NCBI GenBank assembly: GCA_017643215.1
Contig: JAEPNV010000016.1
Location: 53,650 to 117,649 of the forward strand
Length of the DNA: 64,000 nucleotides
From: Roseibium sp.
GTDB lineage: Bacteria; Pseudomonadota; Alphaproteobacteria; Rhizobiales; Stappiaceae
Reading direction: 5' to 3'
Positions 34,321 through 43,516 of the stretch are shown here, piece after piece. Below the pieces are notes generated by a model. The model made no database searches, was not told the DNA's origin, and saw only the letters and a list, made by a program, of their open reading frames with translations. How positions within the stretch are numbered: the first letter of the stretch is position 1; each line of letters begins with the position of its first letter. The translations under genes were made by a program, and so were the position numbers.

Positions 34321-35943
34321 TCATCCCGTGGCCATCATCTGCGATTGGGTCAGCATCGCCGCGCCGATCAATTCACGCGTGTAGTCGTCGCGCGGCGACT
34401 GGAAAATCACGTCGGTCGGTCCCGCCTCGATGACCTTGCCCTGCTTCATCACCATCACCGTATCGGCAAGCGCGCGCACCACGGCCAGATCATGACTGAT
34501 GAACAAGTAGGTGAGCTCATGCGCCGCCTGCAGATCCCTAAGCAGCTCGACGATCTGTTTCTGGATCGTCCGGTCGAGCGCCGAGGTCGGCTCGTCGAGA
34601 ACCACCAGATCGGGTTTGAGAACCATGGTCCGGGCGATCGCGATCCGCTGGCGCTGGCCGCCGGAGAACTCGTGCGGATAGCGGTTGCGCATGGCCGGAT
34701 CGAGCGCGACTTCCTCCAACGCCTGGCACGCGCGCGCATCCCGGTCCGCGGCCGAAAGCTGCGGTTCATGCACCAAAAGCCCCTCAGAGACGATCTGACC
34801 GACGGTCAGCCGCGGGCTGAGTGATCCGAACGGATCTTGAAACACAAGCTGCAAGTGCCGGCGAAGCGCCTGCATATGCGCCCGGCTTTTGCCGGAGATG
34901 ACGTCGCCGTTGTAGACGACGCGCCCGGTTGCCGGCAGCAGGTTCAACACCGCCCGGCCGAGGGTCGACTTTCCCGAACCACTTTCACCGACAATGCCAA
35001 GGGTCTGGCCGCGCCGGAGCGCGAAACTGACCCCGTCAACGGCTTTCAGTTCGTGGCGCGGCTTGAAGAGGCCCGCATCCACGGAAAACGCGACCCCAAC
35101 CTTCTGGGCTTCCAAGAGCGGCGGCGAAGCGGCCGGCACCGGCGGTTTGGCGCCGGTCGGCTCGGCATCCAACAACATGCGGGTGTAGGGATGCTCGGGC
35201 GATGTAAAGATCCGGTCGGTCTCCCCGCTCTCCACCACATCACCGGATTTCATGACATAGACCCGGTCCGCGATGCGCCGCACGATCCCCAGATCGTGGG
35301 TGATGAACATCACCGCCATGCCGAGCCGCTTTTGAAGATCGGCGAGAAGCTGAAGGATCTGCGCCTGTGTCGTGACATCGAGCGCCGTGGTGGGCTCATC
35401 GGCGATCAGAACATCCGGGTCATTCGCAAGCGCCATCGCGATCATCACGCGCTGGCGCTGCCCGCCGGACATTTCGTAGGGATAGGCTTTGATCTTGCGG
35501 TCCGGATCGGGGATGTTGACGAGTTTCAAGAGCTCCAGCGCGCGCGTCTTTGCCGCTTTCCAGGAGAGCCCGCCATGCACGACCATCGGCTCGGCAAGCT
35601 GGCGGCCAATGGTGTAGAGCGGATCGAGCGAAGTCATCGGTTCCTGGAAAATCATCGTGATCTTCCGGCCGCGCAACGTATTCAGCTTGGCGAGCGGCAG
35701 GTTGAGCAGATCGGCGCCATCATAGGTCACCCGCCCGCCGGCGCGGCCATTGGCGGCCAAAAGCCCCATGGCCGCCATCATGGCCTGGCTCTTGCCCGAG
35801 CCGCTTTCGCCGACAATCGCGACGGTCTCGCCGGCGCCGACATGCATGTCGACACCGCGCACGGCGGCGATGGTGCCGGTCGGCGTGTCGAAATCCACCG
35901 TCAGATTTTGGATGTCAAGCACAGGTGCGTTGGTGCTGGTCAT
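34321..35943 (-). CDS. Peptide ABC transporter ATPase, fused OppD-OppF
   Basis: A 540-residue protein with two complete ATPase domains. The first (about 1-260) has GESGSGKSQ and [14 protein letters not shown]; the second (about 280-540) has GESGSGKST and [13 protein letters not shown]. The Walker B motifs read DEPTTALD and DEPTSALD. Both domains therefore look active, and one polypeptide replaces the usual OppD/OppF pair. GAGGGA precedes the ATG. It ends the transporter operon, 8 bases after oppC. Confidence 0.95.
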   Translation of the reverse strand: MTSTNAPVLDIQNLTVDFDTPTGTIAAVRGVDMHVGAGETVAIVGESGSGKSQAMMAAMGLLAANGRAGGRVTYDGADLLNLPLAKLNTLRGRKITMIFQEPMTSLDPLYTIGRQLAEPMVVHGGLSWKAAKTRALELLKLVNIPDPDRKIKAYPYEMSGGQRQRVMIAMALANDPDVLIADEPTTALDVTTQAQILQLLADLQKRLGMAVMFITHDLGIVRRIADRVYVMKSGDVVESGETDRIFTSPEHPYTRMLLDAEPTGAKPPVPAASPPLLEAQKVGVAFSVDAGLFKPRHELKAVDGVSFALRRGQTLGIVGESGSGKSTLGRAVLNLLPATGRVVYNGDVISGKSRAHMQALRRHLQLVFQDPFGSLSPRLTVGQIVSEGLLVHEPQLSAADRDARACQALEEVALDPAMRNRYPHEFSGGQRQRIAIARTMVLKPDLVVLDEPTSALDRTIQKQIVELLRDLQAAHELTYLFISHDLAVVRALADTVMVMKQGKVIEAGPTDVIFQSPRDDYTRELIGAAMLTQSQMMATG

Positions 35944-35951
35944 ATCATCCC

Positions 35952-37079
35952 TCACCTGTCCTTCGGATCCAGCGCATCGCGCAGACCGTCCCCGATGAAG
36001 TTCAGCGCGAACAGCGTCGAGGTGAGGAAAATCGACGGGAAGATCAGCATCCAGGCGGACCCTTGCAGATTGCGCGCGCCCTCGGAGATCAGCACGCCCC
36101 AGCTCGTCATTGGTTCCTGCACGCCAAGACCGAGAAACGACAGGAAGCTCTCCAGAAGAATCACCTTCGGAACGAGCAGCGTCATGTAGACGACCACCGG
36201 TCCGAGCGTGTTCGGGATGATGTGCCGGCGGACAATGCCGGTGTCCGACACGCCCATGGCCTCGGCGGCCTGGACGTATTCCTGCCGCTTGATGGTGAGC
36301 GTCTGCCCCCGGACGATCCGCGCCATGTCGAGCCATTCCACCGCCCCGACAGCGATGAACATGAGGACGAAATTCCGGCCGAAGAATACCACCAGCATGA
36401 TGACGAAGAAGATGAAGGGCAGCGAATAGAGAATGTCCACGACGCGCATCATCAAGCGGTCGACGCGGCCGCCGAGATAGCCGGAGGTCGCGCCGTACAA
36501 AACGCCGATGGAAATGGCGACCGCCGTTGCCAACAGGCCGATGGTCAGGGACACACGACCGGCGATGAACGTCCGTGTCATCATGTCCCGGCCATTGGCG
36601 TCGGTGCCGAAATAAAAATGCACGAAGTTGATGTCGGCGCGCAGACGGCCCGCGCGCTGGTCCTCGGCCATATCCGTCAGCGCCGCATCCTTGAACAGGT
36701 CGCTGCGGTCGAAATAGCGCGTTGTGCGCGGATCGATCGCCCGGCGGGACGAGACCTCGGCAACGATGCTGTCTCCGACCCGATCATAGCTTTCAATCGT
36801 CAGCCGCGCGCGCTTGGCCAGCGCTTCGAAGGCCGGTTGAACCTGATCGGGGCGCGGATAGGCTTGAAGGCTGGCTGGAACCTTGACGTAATCCCGGTAG
36901 ACCTTGTCGAACGGATGGGGCGACAGCATCGGCCCGATGATCGAAAGCAGCGCGATCACGCCGAGCACGATCATGCTGGCGACCGCCGCCCGGTTGGCGA
37001 ACAGCCGGTCGCGGGCATCGTCCCAAAGCGAGCGGCCCTTTTGCGGCGCGTGCGGAACATCGGAGGTCGAAACGGTCAT
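35952..37079 (-). CDS. Peptide ABC transporter permease, OppC-like
   Basis: A 375-residue permease, longer than many OppC proteins because of a periplasmic stretch between the first helix (SMIVLGVIALLSIIGPML) and the conserved HYFGTDANGRDMMTR-like segment, here FYFGTDANGRDMMTR. The EAA motif is AAEAMGVSDTGIVRRHIIPN. GAGGAGG lies 7 bases before ATG 37079 and decides the start. It pairs with the OppB-like permease in a peptide import channel. Confidence 0.94.
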   Translation of the reverse strand: MTVSTSDVPHAPQKGRSLWDDARDRLFANRAAVASMIVLGVIALLSIIGPMLSPHPFDKVYRDYVKVPASLQAYPRPDQVQPAFEALAKRARLTIESYDRVGDSIVAEVSSRRAIDPRTTRYFDRSDLFKDAALTDMAEDQRAGRLRADINFVHFYFGTDANGRDMMTRTFIAGRVSLTIGLLATAVAISIGVLYGATSGYLGGRVDRLMMRVVDILYSLPFIFFVIMLVVFFGRNFVLMFIAVGAVEWLDMARIVRGQTLTIKRQEYVQAAEAMGVSDTGIVRRHIIPNTLGPVVVYMTLLVPKVILLESFLSFLGLGVQEPMTSWGVLISEGARNLQGSAWMLIFPSIFLTSTLFALNFIGDGLRDALDPKDR

Positions 37080-37090
37080 CGGCGGCCTCC

Positions 37091-38014
37091 TCAATCGTAA
37101 CGCACACGCGGATCGAGCAGCGCATAGAGCAGATCCACGATCAGGTTGAACAAAATGACGAAGCAGGCCACCACGACGACCGTGCCCATCACAAGCGTGT
37201 AGTCGCGGTTAAGCGCGCCCTGCACGAAATAGCGGCCGATCCCCGGAATGCCGAAGATTGTTTCCACCACGACGGACCCCGTCAGCAAAGCCGCGGCCGC
37301 TGGCCCCAGATAAGAGACCACCGGGAGGATGGCGCCGCGCAGGGCATGGACGACCACGACCATATAGGTGGACAGGCCATAGGCCCTTGCCGTGCGCACA
37401 TGATTGGACCGCAGCGCCTCGATCATTGATCCGCGGGTCAACCGCGCGACGACGGCGATCTGCGGCAGCGCCAGCGTCACGACAGGCAGGATGACATTCA
37501 CGAAGGCGCCGCCGTTCCAGCCGCCGACCGGAAGCCAGCCGAGCCACACGCCGAGCACAAGGGTGAGGATCGGCGCCACCACGAAATTCGGAATGGTGAC
37601 ACCAAGCGTTGCCGCGGCCATGACCGTATAATCCGTCGGCTGGTTCTGTCGCAGCGCGGCCACCACCCCCAGCGTGCCGCCGACGACCAGCGCCAGGCAC
37701 AGGGCGGTGAGACCAAGCTGGATCGAGATCGGCAGGCTTTGCGCAAAAAGCTCGTTGATGGTGAAGTCGCGGAAATAGAAACTCGGACCAAAATCGAGCT
37801 GCGCCACGCTCTTCAAATACAACAGATATTGCTGCCAGAGCGGCTCATCCAGGTGATAGATCTTGTTCAGGTTCTCCATCACCTTGGCTTCGAGCGGCCG
37901 CTCCAGATCAAACGGCCCGCCGGGCGCAATCCGGATCAAAAAGAAGGAGATCGTGACGATCAGGAAAATGGTCGGAATGGCCCCGAGCAATCGTCCGAGC
38001 ACATAGCGGGTCAT
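37091..38014 (-). CDS. Peptide ABC transporter permease, OppB-like
   Basis: A 307-residue permease opening with MTRYVLGRLLGAIPTIFLIV, the standard OppB start. Mid-protein LDFGPSFYFRDFTINELFAQSLPISIQLG and the EAA loop VRTARAYGLS are characteristic. It has about six membrane segments. It follows the binding-protein gene by 80 bases that carry a hairpin, and precedes oppC by 11 bases. Confidence 0.94.
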   Translation of the reverse strand: MTRYVLGRLLGAIPTIFLIVTISFFLIRIAPGGPFDLERPLEAKVMENLNKIYHLDEPLWQQYLLYLKSVAQLDFGPSFYFRDFTINELFAQSLPISIQLGLTALCLALVVGGTLGVVAALRQNQPTDYTVMAAATLGVTIPNFVVAPILTLVLGVWLGWLPVGGWNGGAFVNVILPVVTLALPQIAVVARLTRGSMIEALRSNHVRTARAYGLSTYMVVVVHALRGAILPVVSYLGPAAAALLTGSVVVETIFGIPGIGRYFVQGALNRDYTLVMGTVVVVACFVILFNLIVDLLYALLDPRVRYD

Positions 38015-38057
38015 CGGCTCGCCCCTTGTTTGACGGCGGTCTGCGCCGCCTTGCAGA

Positions 38058-38078
38058 GCCGGCGGTCAGCCCGCCGGC
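38058..38078 (-). promoter_or_regulatory. Intercistronic hairpin between oppA-like and oppB-like genes
   Basis: GCCGGCGG-N5-CCGCCGGC forms a perfect 8-bp stem 17 bases after the binding-protein stop. There is no T-tract. It parallels the hairpin at 551-578 and probably sets the ratio of binding protein to permease by mRNA protection. Confidence 0.6.
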
Positions 38079-38094
38079 CCCGTAATGTTCGATT

Positions 38095-39681
38095 TTACTC
38101 GGAAATGCTCATCCAGCGGGTCGGATGGACATTTTGAAGGTTGTCCTCAAAGCCGCTGACACTGTCTGAGACAAGGTTCATGGAGCCGTAGTACATCAGC
38201 GGGATGAACGGCAGGTCGCGCATGAACATCTCCTCGGCCTGTTTCAGGATCTCCGAGCGCTTTTCCAGATCGACCGTTGCGGCGGCCTGGTCCATCAGCG
38301 CGTCGTACTCGGGATTCTCATAGCGCGCGTAGTTGAAGCCGGTGTTGTCGGATTCCACCATGAACAGGAAGTTCTGCGGGTCCGAATAATCGCCGATCCA
38401 GCCAGCCCGCGCGATGTCGAAGTCACCCCGGTCGCGCAAATGGGCATAGTGGGTCTTGGTGTCCGTGTTGAGCATCGACACGTCCACACCCAGCGGCTTC
38501 CACATATCCGCGATCGCGACAGCCGTGTTCTTGTGGTTCTCAGAGGTGTTGTAGCGGATTTCGAGCTGCAACGGATTGCTTTCGCTGAAACCGGCCGCCT
38601 CAAGCATCGCCCGGGCCTCATCCTCGCGGTCAATGATCGACACATCCTTGTAGGCCGCGAACGCCGGTTCGCCGTAGTTGCCGATCCCGGGCGGGACGAA
38701 GGAATAGCCCGGCACCATGACGCCGCCCCAGATTTCCTCGGCCAGGAATTCGCGGTCAATCGCCATCGACAGCGCCTGGCGCACTGCGGGATCGGCGAGC
38801 GCCTCGTCCTCATGGTTCAGCGCGTAGTAGTAGGTGCCAAGATAGGGCGCGACGCGGAACTGGTCGCCCAGTTCCTCGCGCATGAACGCGACCTGTTCGG
38901 TCGGCGCGTCGTTGTTGGTGTGGAGTTCGCCGGCCTGGAAACGGCGCAGCGCCGCACCCCGGTCTTCCGTCGGGTAGTAGAAGACCGTGTCAATGGCGAC
39001 GTTTTCCGCATCATGGAAATTCGGGTTCTTGACGGCCTTCACATGCGCGTTCGGGATGAACTCCGCCAGCGTGTAGGCGCCGTTGGAGACCATGTTCTCC
39101 GCCTTCACGAAATCGGTGCCATGGGCATCGACGCTCGGCGGATGCACCGGCAGGCCGGTCTGATGGGCCAGAAGATCGACAAAATAGGGTGTTGGCGCTT
39201 CCAGTGTGATCTCAAGCGTGCGGTCGTCAACGGCTTTCACACCGAGCGCGTCGGCGCCCATGTCGCCCTTGTTGACCGCCTCCGCGTTCTTGATCGGATA
39301 CAAAATGTTGGCGTATTTGGCGCCGGTTTCGGGCGTCATGATCCGGCGCAGGGAATAGACAAAATCGCCCGCGACAACCGGATCGCCGTTGGACCACTTG
39401 GCATCGTCACGCAACTGGAAGGTGTAGGTCGTTCCGTCCCCGGAAATCGACCAGTCGGTCGCAACGCCGGGAATGACTTCGCCGGTCGCGCTGTAGGACA
39501 CCAGCCCTTCATAGAGGTCGCGCAGAATGTGGGCCTCGTAAACCGTCGATGTCTTGTGCTGATCCAGGGTCTCAGGATCGGCGGTGTTGCCGCGGTGATA
39601 GACCACTTCGGCCACGGCGATGATCGAAGTCGCGCTCAACAGCGCGGCGGCGAGCGCAGTGATGCGCAAGGACTTCAACAT
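38095..39681 (-). CDS. Peptide ABC transporter substrate-binding protein, OppA-like
   Basis: A 528-residue family 5 binding protein. The signal peptide covers about residues 1-24 (ITALAAALLSATSIIAVAEV). The mature start VVYHRGNTADPETLDQHKTS and the LYEGLV and LRDDAKWSNGDPV segments are typical of oligopeptide-binding OppA proteins. AGGGGAG precedes the ATG. It is the first gene of the operon, which runs binding protein, OppB, OppC, OppDF. With the nearby dipeptidase it implies peptide scavenging. Confidence 0.94.
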   Translation of the reverse strand: MLKSLRITALAAALLSATSIIAVAEVVYHRGNTADPETLDQHKTSTVYEAHILRDLYEGLVSYSATGEVIPGVATDWSISGDGTTYTFQLRDDAKWSNGDPVVAGDFVYSLRRIMTPETGAKYANILYPIKNAEAVNKGDMGADALGVKAVDDRTLEITLEAPTPYFVDLLAHQTGLPVHPPSVDAHGTDFVKAENMVSNGAYTLAEFIPNAHVKAVKNPNFHDAENVAIDTVFYYPTEDRGAALRRFQAGELHTNNDAPTEQVAFMREELGDQFRVAPYLGTYYYALNHEDEALADPAVRQALSMAIDREFLAEEIWGGVMVPGYSFVPPGIGNYGEPAFAAYKDVSIIDREDEARAMLEAAGFSESNPLQLEIRYNTSENHKNTAVAIADMWKPLGVDVSMLNTDTKTHYAHLRDRGDFDIARAGWIGDYSDPQNFLFMVESDNTGFNYARYENPEYDALMDQAAATVDLEKRSEILKQAEEMFMRDLPFIPLMYYGSMNLVSDSVSGFEDNLQNVHPTRWMSISE

Positions 39682-39899
39682 GTCGGTCTCCCCTTCTGAT
39701 TGTTCAAACCGTCGGACACGTTCTGGCCCAAGATTTCACGGCCTGAACGCCGGATCAAGCATAACCTAAGGGCACGTTCCCTCATTTCCGCGAATTCCGC
39801 ACTCAACCGACAGAAAGCGCCCGGAATGGTGAATTATTTTCCGAAAAAATCATAAATCTCGGAATTTTCTTCCGCAAACCTTCGACTTCCACCACAACT

Positions 39900-40445
39900 T
39901 TAGCGACAGTAGCGCCGCTTGCCGCTATAGGCGAGATAGGTGCCCGAGCGCGGATCGAAGGACTTGAACTTGCGCGAGCAGTAGGCGAACCATTCCGGTG
40001 TGTACGGCGCAAGGCCGGTCTTGGTGTAGGGAATGCCTGCCGGAACACGGTGAACCGGAGCCCTATAGACCGGCGGCGCCGGCAGCACATACGGTACGCC
40101 CGGATAGACGCGCGGCCGGTAGGGGCGGTAGACCCGGCGCGGATAGTAACGGGGATTGTAGTATCCCGGACCGTAGCCCGGCCGGTATCTGGGCCCAAAG
40201 CCCGGCCGGTAGTACGGGCCGCCGTACCGCGATCCGTAATAAATCGACCCTCTGACCTTGCCGGACCGTATGGTGAAGCCGAACCCCGATCCGGAGTAAA
40301 TGCCGCCGGAATAGCCGTAATAATAATGGCGTTTCTTCGCCTCGACCGGCGAAGCCATCAGCGCAATGGCGGCGGCAAACGCCAGAGCGGCCATCATCCA
40401 GCGGCCAATCGTCCAGTATGGCCGTGCGACAATGCGATCAAACAT
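39900..40445 (-). CDS. BA14K family protein, Tyr/Pro/Arg-rich
   Basis: A 181-residue exported protein. It has an N-terminal hydrophobic signal (MMAALAFAAAIALMASPVEA, residues 17-36) and then a low-complexity middle packed with Tyr, Gly, Pro and Arg (for example RPGFGPRYRPGYGPGYY). The C-terminal motif WFAYCSRKFKSFDPRSGTYL with a final YCR is the BA14K signature seen in Brucella and other Hyphomicrobiales. The frame runs open far upstream, but ATG 40445 with AAGGA is the start that yields the signal peptide. Confidence 0.85.
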   Translation of the reverse strand: MFDRIVARPYWTIGRWMMAALAFAAAIALMASPVEAKKRHYYYGYSGGIYSGSGFGFTIRSGKVRGSIYYGSRYGGPYYRPGFGPRYRPGYGPGYYNPRYYPRRVYRPYRPRVYPGVPYVLPAPPVYRAPVHRVPAGIPYTKTGLAPYTPEWFAYCSRKFKSFDPRSGTYLAYSGKRRYCR

Positions 40446-40643
40446 CGACCCATCCTTCCGCTTGCCCGTGTCAAGGTGCGTTCTTTCTCCGGGCCGCCCC
40501 TCAGCGCCTCCAGAATAGCCCCAAATGCCCGTTGAGTCCCGTGCCCCATCTTTCAAAATCGCTTGCATTCGCTCCGCCAATCGGGTTCCTGACGCCGGAA
40601 CGGCACACCGTTTCTTGATCCTCAACCCCACTGAACTGACCGT

Positions 40644-42458
40644 ATGGCCCCGCCGCTTCTGCATTTGCGCGACATTCATCTGACCTTCGGCGGAACACCG
40701 CTCCTGACCGGCGCCGAGCTCGCCGTCGGCGAGGGCGACCGCCTGTGCCTTGTCGGGCGCAATGGATCCGGAAAATCGACGCTCCTCAAGATCGCCGCAG
40801 GCATGGTGGAGGCTGACCATGGCGAGCGGTTTTTCCAGCCCGGCCGCACCTTGCGCTACTTGCCCCAGGAACCGGATCTTTCGCCCTATGCGACCACGCT
40901 CGACTATGTCAACGAGGGGCTCACGGCCGGCGATGATCCTTATCGCGGGCAGTATCTTCTGGATGTTCTCGGCTTGACCGGGCAGGAAGCCCCGGCAACG
41001 CTGTCGGGCGGCGAAGCGCGGCGGGCGGCGCTTGCCCGCACGCTGGCCCCGGAACCCGACATCCTGCTTCTGGACGAGCCCACCAACCACCTGGACCTTC
41101 CGGCGATCGAATGGCTGGAGGACGAACTCAAAAGCCTGAAATCGGCAATGGTGCTGATTTCGCATGACCGCCGGTTTCTGGAAAACCTCTCCCGGGCGAC
41201 CGTCTGGATCGACCGGGGCACCTCCCGCCGGCTCGAAAAGGGTTTTGCGCATTTTGAACCCTGGCGCGACACCGTGTTCGAGCAGGAAGAACTGGACCAG
41301 CACAAGCTCGAGCAAAAGATCAAGCGCGAGGAACACTGGATGACCTATGGGGTCACGGCCCGGCGCAAGCGGAACATGCGGCGTGTGCGGGAACTCGCCG
41401 ACCTCCGCCGGCAAAAACGCGACCATCGCGGCCCGCAAGGCACGGCCAAACTGGCCGCGCGTGAGGCCGACGCCTCCGGCAAGCTGGTGATCGAGGCCAA
41501 GGGCCTTGCCAAGAGCTTTGGCGCACGGGCGATCGTCAAGGACTTTTCCACGCGCATCCAGCGCGGCGACCGGATCGGCCTCGTCGGACCCAATGGCGCG
41601 GGCAAGACGACGCTGTTGAAGATGCTCATTGGCGAGCTTTTGCCCGATGCCGGTTCGGTGCGCCTTGGCGCCAATCTCGACATGGTGACCCTCGACCAGA
41701 AACGGGAGCATCTCAATCCCGACGACACGCTCGCCTCGGTGCTGACCGGCGGGCGCGGTGACACGGTCGTGCTTGGCTCGGAAACCAAACATGTCATGTC
41801 CTACATGAAGGACTTCCTGTTTTCACCCGAACAGGCGCGCACGCCGGTCGGGGTGCTGTCGGGCGGCGAGCGGGCCCGGGTGATGCTCGCCCGAGCGCTC
41901 GCCAAGCCGTCCAACCTGATGGTGCTCGACGAGCCGACCAACGATCTGGACCTTGAAACCCTGGACCTTTTGCAGGAGCTTCTCGCCGACTATGCCGGTA
42001 CGGCGTTGATCGTCTCCCACGACCGGGATTTTCTCGACCGGGTCGCGACCTCCGTCATCGTGTCGGAAGAAAACGGCAGGTGGCAGGAATATGCCGGCGG
42101 CTACACCGACATGCTCGCCCAGCGTGGTGAGGGCGTTGCGGCCCGCAAGGCCGACAAACCCGCGCCGAAAAAGGACAAATCGGACGCCAATGACATTGGC
42201 GGTGTGAATGCAAAGCCGGCCGCCAAAAAGCCGGCCCTCACCTTCACCCAGCAGCATCTTTTGAAAACCCTGCCGGACACGATCGAAAAGCTGGAGGCCC
42301 GGCTTGAAAAACTCCAGGCCGAAATGGCCGACCCGGCGCTTTACACCAAGGATCCGGCAAAGTTCGCTGAGCTGACCGCAAAGATCACCGAGCTGTCGGC
42401 GGAAAAGGACGCAGCCGAAGAAGAGTGGCTGGAACTGGAGATGCTCAACGAGGGATGA
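40644..42458 (+). CDS. uup: ABC-F family ATPase, Uup-like
   Basis: A 604-residue soluble protein with two ABC domains and no membrane part. Walker A motifs are GRNGSGKST and GPNGAGKTT; signatures are LSGGEARR and LSGGERAR. The linker between them is charged, as in ABC-F proteins that act at the ribosome. Residues about 530-604 form a Lys/Glu-rich coiled coil (LEARLEKLQAEM), matching the Uup C-terminal domain. No neighbour suggests antibiotic resistance, so a housekeeping role is likely. Confidence 0.92.
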   Translation: MAPPLLHLRDIHLTFGGTPLLTGAELAVGEGDRLCLVGRNGSGKSTLLKIAAGMVEADHGERFFQPGRTLRYLPQEPDLSPYATTLDYVNEGLTAGDDPYRGQYLLDVLGLTGQEAPATLSGGEARRAALARTLAPEPDILLLDEPTNHLDLPAIEWLEDELKSLKSAMVLISHDRRFLENLSRATVWIDRGTSRRLEKGFAHFEPWRDTVFEQEELDQHKLEQKIKREEHWMTYGVTARRKRNMRRVRELADLRRQKRDHRGPQGTAKLAAREADASGKLVIEAKGLAKSFGARAIVKDFSTRIQRGDRIGLVGPNGAGKTTLLKMLIGELLPDAGSVRLGANLDMVTLDQKREHLNPDDTLASVLTGGRGDTVVLGSETKHVMSYMKDFLFSPEQARTPVGVLSGGERARVMLARALAKPSNLMVLDEPTNDLDLETLDLLQELLADYAGTALIVSHDRDFLDRVATSVIVSEENGRWQEYAGGYTDMLAQRGEGVAARKADKPAPKKDKSDANDIGGVNAKPAAKKPALTFTQQHLLKTLPDTIEKLEARLEKLQAEMADPALYTKDPAKFAELTAKITELSAEKDAAEEEWLELEMLNEG

Positions 42459-42814
42459 GGCTTTTTGGTGCCATTCGCCATGCCCTCCCCGCTCACCAGC
42501 GTCCTTCCGACCCTTTGATCGCTGTCATCCTCAGCGCTCCCCTTCGTCATCCGGACGCCCAGTCATCGTCCGCCGCCCCCCCAATCGCTGTCCTCCGCGC
42601 GCCCAGTCGTCGTCCACGGCCATCCTCCATCGTCATCCCGGCCCCCGAGCCGGGATCCACTCTCCCCCGTCACGTGTCTGGAGTCTGTGGATGCGGATCA
42701 TGCCGCCGGCCGCCGCAGTGCCCATTGCCTTGTCTTCGGGACCCAATAGATCCCGGCTCGGGGGCCGGGATGACATCTGTGGTGGGCGGATGACCCGGGA
42801 GATTGGCGATCCCG
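42459..42814. other. Intergenic interval carrying a perfect 26-bp inverted repeat
   Basis: About 355 bases between the convergent uup and pseudouridine synthase genes. It is C-rich at the left and has repeated CGTC/TCGTCC strings. Two 26-bp arms listed separately dominate it. No gene is seen. Confidence 0.5.
42632..42774. repeat. Perfect 26-bp inverted repeat pair (42632-42657 and 42749-42774)
   Basis: The left arm starts GTCATCCCGG and ends CCGGGATC; the right arm is its exact reverse complement. Each arm is itself a hairpin (ATCCCGGC-N6-GCCGGGAT). The arms are 91 bases apart. Related GTCATCCCGG units occur at 63525 and 63839. This is a dispersed intergenic repeat of the REP/RIME kind. Confidence 0.75.
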
Positions 42815-43516
42815 CTACCCTTGAAAAATTGACGCCTTTTGCGCGTCGTCCAGAAGAATCCAGTCGCCCTCGGCCAGACCCTCCAGACCAAGACCGCCGA
42901 TGCGGATGCGGGTGAGTGCGGTGACATGATTGCCGGTGGCGGCGAACATGCGGCGGATCTGATGGTAGCGGCCCTCGTGCAGGGTGAGCCGGGCGTGCTG
43001 CTCGCCGATGACCTCCAGTTCCGCCGGTTTCAGAGGCTTGTGCTCAGCTTCCAGCATCATGGTGCCGGAGGCGAACAGGTCGGCCTCGCCGCCTTTCAAC
43101 GGCCGGTCAAGCGTGATCTCATAGACCTTCGGCACATGCGACTTCGGCGCGATCACCTTGTGCAGGAACGCGCCGTCGTCGGTGAAGAGCAGAGCGCCCG
43201 AGGTCTCCTTGTCGAGCCGGCCGATCGTGGCAAGCACCGGTTTTCGCATTCGAAACCGGTCCGGCAAAAGGTCGTAGATCAGCTTGCCCTGATCCTTGGT
43301 GGAGCAGGTGTAACCGAGCGGCTTGTTCATGAGGAGCACCATACCCGGCGCCGGGTCGAGCGGTTCGTCGTCGAACAGGATCTCGTCATGCGGCGTCTTG
43401 CTGTCGGTCTTCAAGGGATTGCCCGCCCGGTCGGTCACCCAGCCGTTTTTGATCGCCGCCTGGATCTCCTTGCGGCTGCCATAGCCGAGATTGGCGATGA
43501 GTTTGACAAGCCGCAT
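42815..43516 (-). CDS. Pseudouridine synthase, RsuA family
   Basis: A 233-residue RNA modification enzyme. It has an S4-like N-terminus (MRLVKLIANLGYGSRKEIQAAI), the catalytic Asp in GRLDKETSGALLF, and the RsuA/RluE region VYEITLDRPL plus the GRYHQIRRMFA motif. It probably isomerises a uridine in 16S rRNA. The ATG directly follows the stop of the upstream methyltransferase gene with no gap, so both rRNA modification genes are co-transcribed. Confidence 0.92.
   Translation of the reverse strand: MRLVKLIANLGYGSRKEIQAAIKNGWVTDRAGNPLKTDSKTPHDEILFDDEPLDPAPGMVLLMNKPLGYTCSTKDQGKLIYDLLPDRFRMRKPVLATIGRLDKETSGALLFTDDGAFLHKVIAPKSHVPKVYEITLDRPLKGGEADLFASGTMMLEAEHKPLKPAELEVIGEQHARLTLHEGRYHQIRRMFAATGNHVTALTRIRIGGLGLEGLAEGDWILLDDAQKASIFQG

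Noticed and set aside
34837..36189. 450-codon + strand frame over the OppDF and OppC genes
   Set aside because: Antisense to a protein with two full ATPase motif sets.
35944..36336. N-terminal extension of the OppDF frame up to 36336
   Set aside because: It would overlap oppC by almost 400 bases and has no transporter features; ATG 35943 with GAGGGA upstream is the natural start.
38440..39699. 419-codon + strand frame opposite the OppA gene
   Set aside because: Antisense to a well-recognised binding protein with signal peptide.
40446..41792. Upstream extension of the BA14K frame
   Set aside because: It runs antisense through uup. The signal peptide begins at ATG 40445.
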